Assembly: GCF_024227715.1 (NCBI RefSeq)
Contig: NZ_CP100448.1
Span: 434,001 to 498,000 of the forward strand
Direction: 5' to 3'
DNA: 64,000 nucleotides
Origin: Halomarina litorea
Lineage (GTDB): Archaea > Halobacteriota > Halobacteria > Halobacteriales > Haloarculaceae
Of this stretch, positions 25,336 to 34,709 are shown piece by piece; within the stretch, counting starts at the first letter, position 1, and each line of letters begins with the position of its first letter. The position numbers and the translations under genes were made by a program. The notes beneath the pieces are model-generated. The model made no database searches, had not been told where the DNA came from, and worked only from the letters and a program-made list of their open reading frames with translations.

Positions 25336-28020
25336 ATGACTGCGGAGGGCATCGTCGGCGAGTACCTCGCGTTGAAGGAGGAGACCGACGCGGACGTGCT
25401 GGCGATGCAGATGGGCGACTTCTACGAGTTCTTCCACGAGGACGCCGAACTCGTGGGGCGCGAACTGGACCTGAAGGTCTCGGAGCGCTCCTCGGGCGGC
25501 GAGGCGTACAAGATGGCGGGCGTCCCGCTGGACGACCTGACGCCGTACCTGAGCGCGCTGGTCGAACGCGGCTACCGGGTCGCCGTCGCGGACCAGTACG
25601 AGACGGACGACGGGCACGCGCGGCGCATCGAACGGGTCGTCACGCCCGGAACGTTGCTGGAGACGAGCGACGGAGACGCGCGCTACCTCGCGAGTGTCGT
25701 CCGCGGAGGTTCGGGAGACGAGTACGGCCTCGCGTTCGTGGACGTGACCACCGGGAAGTTTCACGTCACGACGGCCGACGACGGGGCGAGCGCGCTGACC
25801 GAACTGTACCGCTTCGCGCCGACGGAGGTGCTCCCGGGTCCCGAGGTCAGGAACGACGACGCGTTGCTCGGCCGACTCCGGGAGCGACTGGACGCGACGC
25901 TGACGCTCCACGCGACGGACGACTTCGCGCCGGGGAGAGCGCGCCACGCCGTGCGCGAACAGTTCGGCGCGGCCGACGAGTCGGTCGGACTCGATTCGGA
26001 CCTCGCGGTGCGCGCGGCGGGCGCGGCGCTCTCGTACCTGCGGGAGACGGGGACGGGCGCGCTGGCGTCGGTCACCCGCCTGCGGACCTACCGCGGGGAC
26101 GACCACGTCTCGCTCGATGCCACGACCCAGCGCAACCTCGAACTCACGGAGACGATGACCGGCGGGGGTCGGTCGCTGTTCGACACCGTCGACCACACGA
26201 CGACGAGCGCGGGCGCTCGTCTCCTGAAGGAGTGGCTGGGCCGCCCGCGGCGGGCGCGGGGCGAACTCGACCGGCGACAGTCGGCGGTTGCGGCGTTCTG
26301 CGAGGCCGCACTCGCCCGCGAGGAACTGCGCGAGACGCTCTCGGAGGCGTCGGATCTCGAACGGCTGGCGAGTCGGGCGGTGTCCGGGAGCGCCGACGCC
26401 GCCGCCCTTCTGCGGGTGAAGGAGACGCTGGCGCTCCTGCCGGAACTCGCGGCCCTCGTGGACGCGACGCCGCGACTGACGGACTCGCCGGTCCGCGAGA
26501 TACTCGACCGGCCGGACCGCGAGGCGGCCGCCGAACTCCACGACGCACTGGAGGAGGCACTCGCGGAGGACCCACCGAGTACGGTCACGCAGGGCGGTCT
26601 CATCCGCGAGGGGTTCGACGACGAACTGGACGACCTGATCGCGCGCCACGAGTCGGCCGTCGAGTGGGTCGACACGCTCGCGGACCGCGAGTCGCGCGAA
26701 CACGGCATCTCACGGCTCTCGGTGGACCGCAACAAGACCGACGGCTACTACATCCAGGTCGGGAAGTCGGAGGCGGATTCAGTCCCAGACCACTACGAGG
26801 GCATCAAGACGCTGAAGAACGCCCAGCGGTACGTCACCGACGAACTCCGCGAACGCGAACGCGAGATACTCAGACTGGAAGAACGGCGCGGCGACCTGGA
26901 GTACGAGGTCTTCCGGGGACTCAGGGAACGGGTCGCCGACCACGCCGAACTCCTGCAGGACGTGGGCCGTGCCGTCGCGGAACTCGACACGCTGGCGAGT
27001 CTCGCGACGCACGCCGTCAGGAACGACTGGGCGCGTCCCGACCTCGTGGCGTCCGGTCCCCTGCACGTCGAGGCGGGCCGCCACCCCGTCGTGGAGGCCG
27101 ACACCGAGTTCGTCCCGAACGACCTCTCGCTGGACGAGGACCGGCGCTTCCTCGTCGTGACGGGGCCGAACATGAGCGGGAAGTCCACCTACATGCGACA
27201 GGCCGCCCTCATCACCCTGCTCGCGCAGGTGGGGAGTTTCGTCCCCGCCCGGTCCGCGACGGTGGGGCTGGTCGACGGCATCTACACCCGCGTGGGGGCG
27301 CTCGACGAACTCGCGCAGGGGCGCTCGACGTTCATGGTAGAGATGCAGGAACTCTCGAACATCCTCCACTCTGCCACCGAGGACTCGCTGGTCATCCTCG
27401 ACGAGGTGGGCCGCGGGACGGCGACGTACGACGGCATCAGCATCGCGTGGGCCGCCACCGAGTACCTGCACAACACGGTGGGCGCGAAGACGCTCTTCGC
27501 CACGCACTACCACGAACTCACGGGGCTGGCAGACCACCTCCCCCGGGTGGCGAACGTCCACGTCGCCGTCGACGAGGGGTCCTCGGCTGCCAGCGGGACG
27601 GAGTCCCGCGCGGTGGACGAGTCCGACGGCGACGTGACCTTCCTCAGGACCGTCGAGGAGGGGGCGACGAACCGTTCCTACGGGGTCCACGTCGCGGACC
27701 TCGCGGGCGTCCCCGGGCCGGTCGTCGACCGGGCGGCGGAGGTGCTGGACCACCTGCGCGAGGAGAAGGCCATCGAGGCGAAGGGAGGCGGCGGCGGGTC
27801 GGTACAGGCCGTCTTCGACCTCGGGTCGGGGCAGTTCACCACCGGCACCGACGACGCCCCCGAGGCGTCCGCCGACGGGGGAGAGGAACCGCCCCCGTCG
27901 CTCGACCCGGAGACGGAGGCCGTCCTCGCGGACTTGCGCGCGACGGACCCGAACGAGTTGACGCCCATCGAGGCGTTGCAACTGGTCGGCGACCTCAGGG
28001 GGCGGTTGCCCGATGAGTGA
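25336..28020 (+). CDS. mutS: DNA mismatch repair protein MutS
   Basis: An 894-residue MutS1-type protein. The mismatch-contacting Phe-x-Glu is in MGDFYEFF near residue 30; connector, lever and clamp domains follow; and the ATPase has Walker A GPNMSGKS at 610-617, then FMVEMQEL, VILDEVGRGTATYDG and LFATHYHEL. It recognises mismatches and recruits MutL. The ATG at 25336 is preferred to an upstream in-frame start (25267) because it gives the family N-terminus. Its end overlaps the NUDIX gene by 8 bases; mutL follows about 870 bases later on the same strand. Confidence 0.96.
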   Translation: MTAEGIVGEYLALKEETDADVLAMQMGDFYEFFHEDAELVGRELDLKVSERSSGGEAYKMAGVPLDDLTPYLSALVERGYRVAVADQYETDDGHARRIERVVTPGTLLETSDGDARYLASVVRGGSGDEYGLAFVDVTTGKFHVTTADDGASALTELYRFAPTEVLPGPEVRNDDALLGRLRERLDATLTLHATDDFAPGRARHAVREQFGAADESVGLDSDLAVRAAGAALSYLRETGTGALASVTRLRTYRGDDHVSLDATTQRNLELTETMTGGGRSLFDTVDHTTTSAGARLLKEWLGRPRRARGELDRRQSAVAAFCEAALAREELRETLSEASDLERLASRAVSGSADAAALLRVKETLALLPELAALVDATPRLTDSPVREILDRPDREAAAELHDALEEALAEDPPSTVTQGGLIREGFDDELDDLIARHESAVEWVDTLADRESREHGISRLSVDRNKTDGYYIQVGKSEADSVPDHYEGIKTLKNAQRYVTDELREREREILRLEERRGDLEYEVFRGLRERVADHAELLQDVGRAVAELDTLASLATHAVRNDWARPDLVASGPLHVEAGRHPVVEADTEFVPNDLSLDEDRRFLVVTGPNMSGKSTYMRQAALITLLAQVGSFVPARSATVGLVDGIYTRVGALDELAQGRSTFMVEMQELSNILHSATEDSLVILDEVGRGTATYDGISIAWAATEYLHNTVGAKTLFATHYHELTGLADHLPRVANVHVAVDEGSSAASGTESRAVDESDGDVTFLRTVEEGATNRSYGVHVADLAGVPGPVVDRAAEVLDHLREEKAIEAKGGGGGSVQAVFDLGSGQFTTGTDDAPEASADGGEEPPPSLDPETEAVLADLRATDPNELTPIEALQLVGDLRGRLPDE

Positions 28021-28450
28021 ACCCCGGGAGGACGTCGACGGCGAGGCGAGTAGGGAGGCGCCGAAGCCCATGCTGGCGACGGTGAGTCAGAAGGCGATCC
28101 TGTTCGGCCCCGACGGCCGCCTGCTCGTGTTGCGCGAGGCCGACGGCGACTGGGAGTTCCCGGGCGGGCGCATCGACCGCGGCGAGGCGGTCATGCCGGC
28201 GCTCCACCGCGAACTCCGCGAGGAGACGGGCCTGTCGGTCACGGTCGGTGGTCCGGTCCACACCGCCGTCCGGAAGCGCCACGATCGGGGGAAGTTCTTC
28301 GTCTACTACCGCTGTGCCACCGACGAGGCGGACGTGACGCTCTCCGAGGAACACGTCGACAGCGAGTGGACGACGCCCGAACGCGCGCGGGACCGACTCA
28401 ACGACCGCTGCCGGTCGGCGCTGGAGCGAGTCCTCGGGCGCGAGGAGTAG
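28013..28450 (+). CDS. NUDIX hydrolase
   Basis: A 145-residue NUDIX protein. The box G-x5-E-x7-REUxEE-x-G reads GRIDRGEAVMPALHRELREE followed by TG, with catalytic glutamates intact. It hydrolyses a nucleoside diphosphate linked to another group; a nucleotide-pool-cleaning role would suit its place between mutS and mutL, but that is inference. It overlaps the end of mutS by 8 bases, so translation is probably coupled. Confidence 0.9.
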   Translation: MSEPREDVDGEASREAPKPMLATVSQKAILFGPDGRLLVLREADGDWEFPGGRIDRGEAVMPALHRELREETGLSVTVGGPVHTAVRKRHDRGKFFVYYRCATDEADVTLSEEHVDSEWTTPERARDRLNDRCRSALERVLGREE

Positions 28451-28510
28451 TCGGTCCCCGTCCGCACACGCGGGGTGGCTTTTTGTCGCCCGGGACTGAG
28501 GTGACGGACG

Positions 28511-28813
28511 ATGATACTCCAGTACGCCATCATCCCCATCGACCCGGACAGCCACGACGAGGCCATCGAGGCCCTCACCGAACTCGGCCAGCGCTCCCGC
28601 GAGGAGGAGGGTGTCCTCGAGTACCGCGTTACCACCGACGTGGACGATGACGCCGTGATTCGCATCTTCGAGCAGTACGAGGACGAGGAGGCCGTCGAGG
28701 CCCACATGACCAGCGAGCACTTCGAGGCGTTCCAGGAGCAGATTCCGGACTTCGTCGGCGGCGAGGTGGAACTCTACAAGTACGAGGTGTCCGACTCGAC
28801 GCAGTTGATGTGA
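28511..28813 (+). CDS. antibiotic biosynthesis monooxygenase-fold protein
   Basis: A 100-residue dimeric ferredoxin-like ABM-domain protein: LQYAIIPIDPDSHDEAIEAL, EEEGVLEYRVTTDV and EQYEDEEAVEAHMTSEHF. Family members act as small monooxygenases or heme-interacting proteins; the substrate is unknown. It lies between the NUDIX and mutL genes on the same strand, but a TTTTTGT patch about 25 bases upstream (28482-28488) suggests its own promoter. Confidence 0.87.
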   Translation: MILQYAIIPIDPDSHDEAIEALTELGQRSREEEGVLEYRVTTDVDDDAVIRIFEQYEDEEAVEAHMTSEHFEAFQEQIPDFVGGEVELYKYEVSDSTQLM

Positions 28814-28891
28814 GAGAGCGCGGGATTCATGTGAGCGACTCCCCTCGGTCGCTCGTATGACCCGCACGCCCGAGAGCGAGGTGAGCGCCCG

Positions 28892-30979
28892 GTGACGGAC
28901 ACGAGGGACATCCGTGCGCTCGACCCGAAGACCGTCGAGCGAATCGCCGCCGGCGAGGTGGTCGAGCGGCCTGCCTCTGTAGTAAAAGAACTCGTCGAGA
29001 ACGCCATCGACGCCGACGCCTCGCGGGTGCGCGTCGCCGTCGAGAGCGGCGGCATCGACGGGGTCCGCGTCACCGACGACGGCGTCGGGATGTCCCGCGA
29101 GGCGGTCGAGCGGAGCGTCGAACAGCACACCACCTCGAAGATACGCGACATCGAGGACCTCGAATCGGGCGTCGCCACCCTCGGCTTCCGGGGGGAGGCC
29201 CTCCACGCCATCGGGGCCGTCTCGGAACTCACCGCCACCACCAAACCCCGTGGCGGCGGCCAGGGAACCGAACTCGTCGTCCGCGGCGGCGACGTGCAGT
29301 CCGTGGGGCCGGCGGGATGTCCTGAGGGGACCACCGTAGCGGTGTCGGACCTGTTCTTCAACGTCCCGGCGCGCCGGAAGTACCTCAAACAGCCCTCGAC
29401 GGAGGCCGACCACGTCCAGCGAATCGTCACGGGCTACGCCCTCGCGAACCCAGACGTGGCCGTCGCCTTCGAGGCGGACGGGCGGGAGCGCTTTGCCACC
29501 ACCGGGCGGGGCGACCTGCGCTCGACAGTGATGAACGTCTACGGACGAGAGGTGGCGAGCGCGATGGTCCCCGTGGCCCCCGACACGCTCCCGGACGGCC
29601 CCCTCGACGGCGTCTCCGGCCTCGTGAGCCACCCCGAGACGACCCGCGCGAGTCGGGAGTACTGCGCCACGTTCGTCAACGGGCGGTTCGTCACCGCGAG
29701 CGCCGTCCGCGAGGCCATCGTCGACGCCTACGGGACGCAACTGGCCCCCGACCGCTACCCCCTCGCCGTCGTCTCCCTCGACGTGGACCCCGCGACGGTG
29801 GACGTCAACGTCCACCCCCGCAAACTGGAGATCAGGTTCGCCGACGAGGCGGGCGCCCGCGCGCAGGTCGAACACGCCGTCGAACGCGCCCTCCTCGACG
29901 AGGGCCTGATTCGCTCGGGCGCGCCTCGTGGCAGGTCGGCCCCCGACCAGACCGAAATCGCACCCGAGTCTGGCGAAGAGGCCGAGACGGACGACGCCCC
30001 CGACCCGGGCACGCCGGAGACGTCGGCGAGTCGGGAGAGTCAGCGGAGTCGGCGAGGACGGGCCAGTCGTACCGACAGCGAGGCCCACGCGGACGACGGG
30101 TGGGAGGCGCGCGGGCGGGCCGCCGCGGACGTCGACTCGGCGGGCGTCGAGTCGGTCGACGTCGGACAGTCGAGTGCGGCGAGCGACGACGAATCCACCG
30201 ATTCGTCCACCGTCGAGGAACGTGGCGGCAATCGGGCGACGGGGACGGACGACGGTTCCTCACCCGAGTCCTCGACTGACCCCCACGACCGCCGGGACCG
30301 GAAGTTCCGCGCGGCGACCGAACAGACCCGCCTGTCGGGGCGCGCGCCCGAGTCCGAACGCGAGTACGACCGCCTGCCCGCCCTCGACGTCCTCGGGCAG
30401 TACGACGACACGTACGTCGTGGCGGCCACCGACGACGGTCTGGTGCTGGTCGACCAGCACGCCGCCGACGAGCGGGTGAACTACGAACGACTCAGGGCGG
30501 CGTTCGCCGACGGCGTGGACGTCCAGTCGCTCGCCGAACCCGTCCGACTGGAACTCACGGCCCGCGAGGCGGCGCTGTTCGAGGAGTTCGCGGACGCCCT
30601 CGCGTCGCTCGGCTTCCACGCCTCGCTCGCGCCGGACGACGACCGAATCGCGGAGGTCAGGACGGTTCCGGCCCTGCTGACAGGGCGCGAGGACCTCGTC
30701 CGGGACCTGCTGACGGCGTTCGTCGCGGGCGACGGGGCGGCCACCGTGGAGGCCGCCGCGGACGAACTGCTCGCTGACCTCGCCTGCTACCCCTCCATCA
30801 CGGGCAACACGTCGCTGACGGAGGGGTCGGTCGTCGACCTGCTCTCCCGACTGGACGACTGCGAGAACCCCTACGCCTGCCCGCACGGGCGGCCGACCGT
30901 CGTCGCGTTCGACCGCGAGGAGATCGAAGACCGCTTCGAACGGGACTACCCCGGCCACGCGGGGCGACGGGCGGAATGA
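28892..30979 (+). CDS. mutL: DNA mismatch repair protein MutL
   Basis: A 695-residue MutL. The GHKL ATPase is at the N-terminus (AAGEVVERPASVVKELVENAIDADA, with its DDGVGM and GFRGEAL boxes), a long acidic linker spans about residues 345-480, and the C-terminal domain carries the endonuclease motif DQHAADERVNYE at 521-532 and CPHGRP. It should therefore nick DNA itself, as in MutH-less organisms. The start is a GTG at 28892. Spacing and strand suggest it works with the mutS located upstream. Confidence 0.96.
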   Translation: MTDTRDIRALDPKTVERIAAGEVVERPASVVKELVENAIDADASRVRVAVESGGIDGVRVTDDGVGMSREAVERSVEQHTTSKIRDIEDLESGVATLGFRGEALHAIGAVSELTATTKPRGGGQGTELVVRGGDVQSVGPAGCPEGTTVAVSDLFFNVPARRKYLKQPSTEADHVQRIVTGYALANPDVAVAFEADGRERFATTGRGDLRSTVMNVYGREVASAMVPVAPDTLPDGPLDGVSGLVSHPETTRASREYCATFVNGRFVTASAVREAIVDAYGTQLAPDRYPLAVVSLDVDPATVDVNVHPRKLEIRFADEAGARAQVEHAVERALLDEGLIRSGAPRGRSAPDQTEIAPESGEEAETDDAPDPGTPETSASRESQRSRRGRASRTDSEAHADDGWEARGRAAADVDSAGVESVDVGQSSAASDDESTDSSTVEERGGNRATGTDDGSSPESSTDPHDRRDRKFRAATEQTRLSGRAPESEREYDRLPALDVLGQYDDTYVVAATDDGLVLVDQHAADERVNYERLRAAFADGVDVQSLAEPVRLELTAREAALFEEFADALASLGFHASLAPDDDRIAEVRTVPALLTGREDLVRDLLTAFVAGDGAATVEAAADELLADLACYPSITGNTSLTEGSVVDLLSRLDDCENPYACPHGRPTVVAFDREEIEDRFERDYPGHAGRRAE

Positions 30980-30987
30980 TTTTATCC
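30980..30987 (+). promoter_or_regulatory. TATA box ahead of the 14-codon ORF
   Basis: TTTTATCC starts right after the mutL stop codon. Its centre is about 24-25 bases ahead of the ATG at 31008, which predicts transcription starting at or very near that ATG. Confidence 0.55.
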
Positions 30988-31007
30988 GAGTAGAGACAGT
31001 CAAAAAT

Positions 31008-31052
31008 ATGAACACGGAATCGACACCGTCCGGCGGGCGGGTGGAACCGTGA
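31008..31052 (+). CDS. possible 14-codon upstream ORF
   Basis: ATG AAC ACG to TGA encodes MNTESTPSGGRVEP. Its stop codon overlaps the GTG start of the PfkB gene (GTGA). The TATA box at 30980-30987 places the transcript start at or near this ATG, so ribosomes would read the small ORF first and reach the kinase start by termination-reinitiation. Whether the peptide itself matters is unknown. Confidence 0.4.
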   Translation: MNTESTPSGGRVEP

Positions 31053-32008
31053 CGCTCGTCACGTTCGGGGAGGCGTCGCTCCACCTCGCCGCGCCCGACC
31101 GCGAGCGACTCGTGACGGCCGACGGCCTCCGGGTCCACGTCGACGGTGCGGAGTCGAACGCGGCGGTTGCGGCCGCCCGCCTCGGCGTCGAGTCGGTGTG
31201 GCTCTCGAAGCTCCCGGACTCCCCGCTGGGGCGGCGCATCGCGGGCACCCTGCGCGGGCACGGCCTCGACGCGGACGTCGTCTGGGCCGACGGCGGGGAG
31301 CGACAGGGTGTTCGCTACTTCGAACGGGGGAGCGACCCGCGTCCCGACGTCACCGTCGACGACGCGGCGGGGGCGGCGGTCACGCGACTGGCCCCGGAGG
31401 ACCTCAGCGTCGACCGCCTCCGGGGCGCGGGGGCGTTCTACACGACGGCGGCGACGATGGCGCTCTCGCGTGACCTCGTGCGGACCTGCGCGACGTTGCT
31501 GGCGACGGCGAGCAACGCGGGCGTCCGCACGGCGTTCGGCCTCGGCCCCCGGGGGCGCTGGTCGCCCGAGGCGGCCCGCGAGACGGTCCGCGACCTGTTC
31601 TCGGACGTGGACGTCCTCGTGGCTCGCGAGTCGGACGTGCGGGCCGTCCTCGGGCGCGACGGGACGGCCCGCGAACTGGCCCACGCACTGGCGACGGCCC
31701 ACGATTTCGAGCGCGTCGCCCTCACGCGCGGCGACCGGGGCGGCGTCCTCTGGGAGGACGCGACCTGCCACCAGCGTGCGGCCACCGAGACGCGCGTCGT
31801 CGACCCGACCGGGGCGGCGGACGCCTTCGCGGGCGTGGTCCTCGCACGGACGATGGCGGGCGCGGGGGCGGCGGAGACGCTGGCCGACGCCGTCGCCGCC
31901 GAGACGCTGGCGCGGACGGTTCCGGGACCGCTCTCGACGGCGACTGCGGCCGACATCGCGGAGGTCGTCGCGCGGATGGACGACGAGCGAGACCGGCGCA
32001 GTCAGTAA
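31049..32008 (+). CDS. PfkB-family sugar kinase
   Basis: A 319-residue ribokinase-fold kinase. The N-terminal VTFGEASLHLAAP and DGAESNAAVAAARLG fit sugar kinases, and 2-keto-3-deoxygluconate kinase-like members are common in haloarchaea. The C-terminal signature is DPTGAADAF (252-260); the catalytic Asp258 is kept, but the usual GAGD anion-hole loop reads GAAD. This may lower activity or alter substrate. The start is a GTG that overlaps the stop of the 14-codon ORF. Confidence 0.83.
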   Translation: MTLVTFGEASLHLAAPDRERLVTADGLRVHVDGAESNAAVAAARLGVESVWLSKLPDSPLGRRIAGTLRGHGLDADVVWADGGERQGVRYFERGSDPRPDVTVDDAAGAAVTRLAPEDLSVDRLRGAGAFYTTAATMALSRDLVRTCATLLATASNAGVRTAFGLGPRGRWSPEAARETVRDLFSDVDVLVARESDVRAVLGRDGTARELAHALATAHDFERVALTRGDRGGVLWEDATCHQRAATETRVVDPTGAADAFAGVVLARTMAGAGAAETLADAVAAETLARTVPGPLSTATAADIAEVVARMDDERDRRSQ

Positions 32009-32095
32009 TCCGACGGCGACGCCGTAACTCGAAATCCTCTCACCACTACGTACTGAGACGATACTGATTTGTAAGAAAGACACTCACCCGTCGGT

Positions 32096-33325
32096 ATGAG
32101 AACGAACTACGTGGTGGTCTGTGCGCTTCTCGTCCTCGCGTCGGCCATCGCACCGACAGCCCTCGCACAGACCGAGGACGTGACGCTCACCGTGACCGTC
32201 GTGAACGAGGACGGCGACCCGGTCGGCGGTGCGGAGTTGACCGTCTCGTGGGACGGCGGCGAGGCCACCGAGACGACCCGGTCGAACGGACAGGCACTCA
32301 TCGACGTTCCCGAGGGCAGCGACGTGACCATCACCGTCGCGGACGACCGCTACGTCCGCAACGCGCCGTTCGTCGTCACTGACGCGCAGGGCGGCGAGGT
32401 GACCGTCGAGGTGGCCCGGCAGGGGTCGGCCGTCGTCCGCGTCGCCGAGGGGAGTCAGGGGCTGGCGAACGCCCACGTCGTCGTCTCGCGCGACGGCGAG
32501 GCGGTCGTCAGCGGGTCGACCAACGAGAACGGCGGGTTCCAGACGGGCACCATCGAGCAGGGGTCGTACGACCTGAGAATCGTCAAGCCCGGCTACTACG
32601 CCGTCGAGCGCTCGCTGTCGGTCACAGGCGACGTCTTCCGGACGGTGTCGCTCGAACAGGGGTCCGTCTCCGTGACATTCCGCGTCGTCGACGACCACTT
32701 CGCGGAGAACCGGACGCTCGCCGGGTCGACGGTCCGCGTCGGGTCGCTGGCGACGCTCAACACCTCGCAGGACGGCGCGGCGACCATCGGCATCCCCGTC
32801 AACTCCGTCTTCGAGGTGCGCGTCTCGAACGACGGCTACCGGACCGGGACCGAACGACTCGTCGTCAACGAGTCGGGCACCACCGTCACCTACGGCATCC
32901 GGCGCACCCCCTCGCTGACCGTCTCGCCCGCGAACACGCAGGTCGTGGTCAACCAGACGGTCCGCGTCGAGGTGACCGACGAGTACGACGAGGCCGTCGC
33001 GGACGCCACCCTCACCCTCGACGGCGAGTCGGTGGCGACCACCGGCGCCGACGGCGTCGCCCGCGTCCGCATCCCGTCGGCCGGCGACCACGAACTCGCC
33101 GCGACGACGGGCAACGTCACCGCCGAGTCGGTGACCGTCGAGGGGGTCAGCGCCGGGCAGGCGACCCGGACGGCGACCGACACGCCCGAACCGACCACCA
33201 GCGAACCCACCGACACGCCCGCCCCCACCACGACCACCTCCAGCGGCGACGGGCCGGGCTTCGGCGTCCTCGCGGCCGCCCTCGCCCTCGCCCTCTCGGC
33301 ACTCCTGCTCGGCCGGCGGCGCTGA
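32096..33325 (+). CDS. PGF-CTERM surface protein
   Basis: A 409-residue exported protein. It has a Sec signal (MRTNYVVVCALLVLASAIAP, cleaved near ALAQ), several carboxypeptidase-regulatory-like beta domains (for example VTVVNEDGDPVGGAELTVSW), a Thr-rich linker and a C-terminal PGF-CTERM anchor: GDGPGFGVLAAALALALSAL followed by LLGRRR. In haloarchaea such anchors are processed by archaeosortase A and replaced with a lipid. A binding or structural cell-surface role is likely. A low-GC element GATTTGTAAG lies upstream at about 32067-32076. Confidence 0.88.
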   Translation: MRTNYVVVCALLVLASAIAPTALAQTEDVTLTVTVVNEDGDPVGGAELTVSWDGGEATETTRSNGQALIDVPEGSDVTITVADDRYVRNAPFVVTDAQGGEVTVEVARQGSAVVRVAEGSQGLANAHVVVSRDGEAVVSGSTNENGGFQTGTIEQGSYDLRIVKPGYYAVERSLSVTGDVFRTVSLEQGSVSVTFRVVDDHFAENRTLAGSTVRVGSLATLNTSQDGAATIGIPVNSVFEVRVSNDGYRTGTERLVVNESGTTVTYGIRRTPSLTVSPANTQVVVNQTVRVEVTDEYDEAVADATLTLDGESVATTGADGVARVRIPSAGDHELAATTGNVTAESVTVEGVSAGQATRTATDTPEPTTSEPTDTPAPTTTTSSGDGPGFGVLAAALALALSALLLGRRR

Positions 33326-33343
33326 AGAACCGCGTTCCCCTCC

Positions 33344-34105
33344 CTAGCTCGTCGAGAACCCGCCGTCGATGACCAGTCCGTGGCCCGTCACCCACGACGC
33401 CTCGTCGCTGGCGAGAAAGCAGATGGCGTCCGCGATCTCCTCGGGTTCGCCGAGTCGGCGCAGGGGGTACCGACGCAACATTGCCTGCTTCGCCGCCTCC
33501 GGGTCCTCCTTCGACTCCCAGTGCTGTCTGCCGAGGTCGGTGTTGACGAAGCCCGGACAGACGGCGTTGGCGCGCACGCCCTTCGGCCCCGCCTCGGCGG
33601 CGACGGCCCGCGTGAAGTTCAACACCGCGCCCTTCGTCAGCGAGTAGACGGCCTGCTTCGGGAGACCGTACAGCGCCGCCAGCGAGGCCACGTTGACGAT
33701 GCTCCCCGACCCCTGTTCTTTCATGATGGGCAACGCGGCGTGACAGCCGTTCCAGACCCCGTTGACGTTGATGTCCATCACGAAGTCGCGCGTCTCGGCG
33801 TCCGTCTCCTCCGTGTAGGCGGGCGGATGGCCCGTCCCGGCGTTGTTGACGAGGACGTCGAGGCCGTACTTCTCGTCGGTGGCCTGCACGAGGTCGTGAA
33901 AGCGGTCGGCGTTCGTCACGTCGAGTTCGTGGGTGACAGCCTCGCCACCCGCCTCGCGGATGGCGGTCGTCGTCGCCTCGGCACCCTCCCTGTCGACGTC
34001 GGTGACGACGACGTGTGCACCCTCCTCGGCGGCCCGCAGTGCCGTCGCTTCCCCGATACCCGCACCAGCACCCGTAATGAAGACCGTCTTGCCGTCGAAT
34101 CGCAT
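33344..34105 (-). CDS. SDR family oxidoreductase
   Basis: A 253-residue classical short-chain dehydrogenase. The nucleotide-binding [10 protein letters not shown] is at residues about 12-21, followed by NNAGTG, the catalytic Ser region [10 protein letters not shown], and YSLTK. The pattern after the second strand ([13 protein letters not shown], with an acidic Asp) favours NAD over NADP. The substrate is unknown. The ATG at 34105 gives the family start [14 protein letters not shown]. Confidence 0.9.
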   Translation of the reverse strand: MRFDGKTVFITGAGAGIGEATALRAAEEGAHVVVTDVDREGAEATTTAIREAGGEAVTHELDVTNADRFHDLVQATDEKYGLDVLVNNAGTGHPPAYTEETDAETRDFVMDINVNGVWNGCHAALPIMKEQGSGSIVNVASLAALYGLPKQAVYSLTKGAVLNFTRAVAAEAGPKGVRANAVCPGFVNTDLGRQHWESKEDPEAAKQAMLRRYPLRRLGEPEEIADAICFLASDEASWVTGHGLVIDGGFSTS

Positions 34106-34194
34106 ACACGGGCCACGGGGTGTGGTGACATAAAACCGGGAGCAGGTCCGGCGTCGACCGCAAGCGATTCCCCGTCCTGTGCCCACACACCTCC

Positions 34195-34659
34195 ATGCTC
34201 GCTCCCGGTGACGACGCCCCCCGGTTCGAACTGCCCGACCAGCACGGCGACACCGTCGAACTCCCCGAGGAGGGGGCCGCGGTGGTCTACTTCTACCCCC
34301 GGGCGGACACGCCCGGCTGTACCACCGAGGCCTGCGGCTTCCGCGACGCGTGGGACGCCTTCGAGGAGCGTGCCGTCCCCGTCTTCGGCATCAGCGACGA
34401 TTCCGTCGACGACCTCGCCGACTTCGCGGAGAAGTACGATCTGCCCTTCCGCCTGCTGTCGGACGCCGACGGGTCGGTCGCCCGACAGTACGACTCCTAC
34501 GGCGAGAAACGGGTGGGCGGGAAGACCTTCGAGGGGGCCTTCCGGAACACGTTCGTCGTCCGCGACGGCGACGTGGTGGCGGTGTTCGAGGGGGTCTCGC
34601 CGGCGGGCCACGCCGAAGAGGTGCTGGCTGCCCTCGACGGGGGCGGCACGTCCGCGTAG
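34195..34659 (+). CDS. BCP/PrxQ-type peroxiredoxin
   Basis: A 154-residue thioredoxin-fold peroxidase that reduces hydroperoxides. PRADTPGCTTEACGFRDAW holds the peroxidatic Cys and, five residues on, the resolving Cys, the atypical two-Cys pattern of bacterioferritin-comigratory proteins. It is divergent from the SDR gene across about 90 bases. Confidence 0.93.
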   Translation: MLAPGDDAPRFELPDQHGDTVELPEEGAAVVYFYPRADTPGCTTEACGFRDAWDAFEERAVPVFGISDDSVDDLADFAEKYDLPFRLLSDADGSVARQYDSYGEKRVGGKTFEGAFRNTFVVRDGDVVAVFEGVSPAGHAEEVLAALDGGGTSA

Positions 34660-34709
34660 GCGTCGTCCGGAGCGAAAGAACGACGCCCTCCCCCGCGGAA
34701 CGTCATCGC

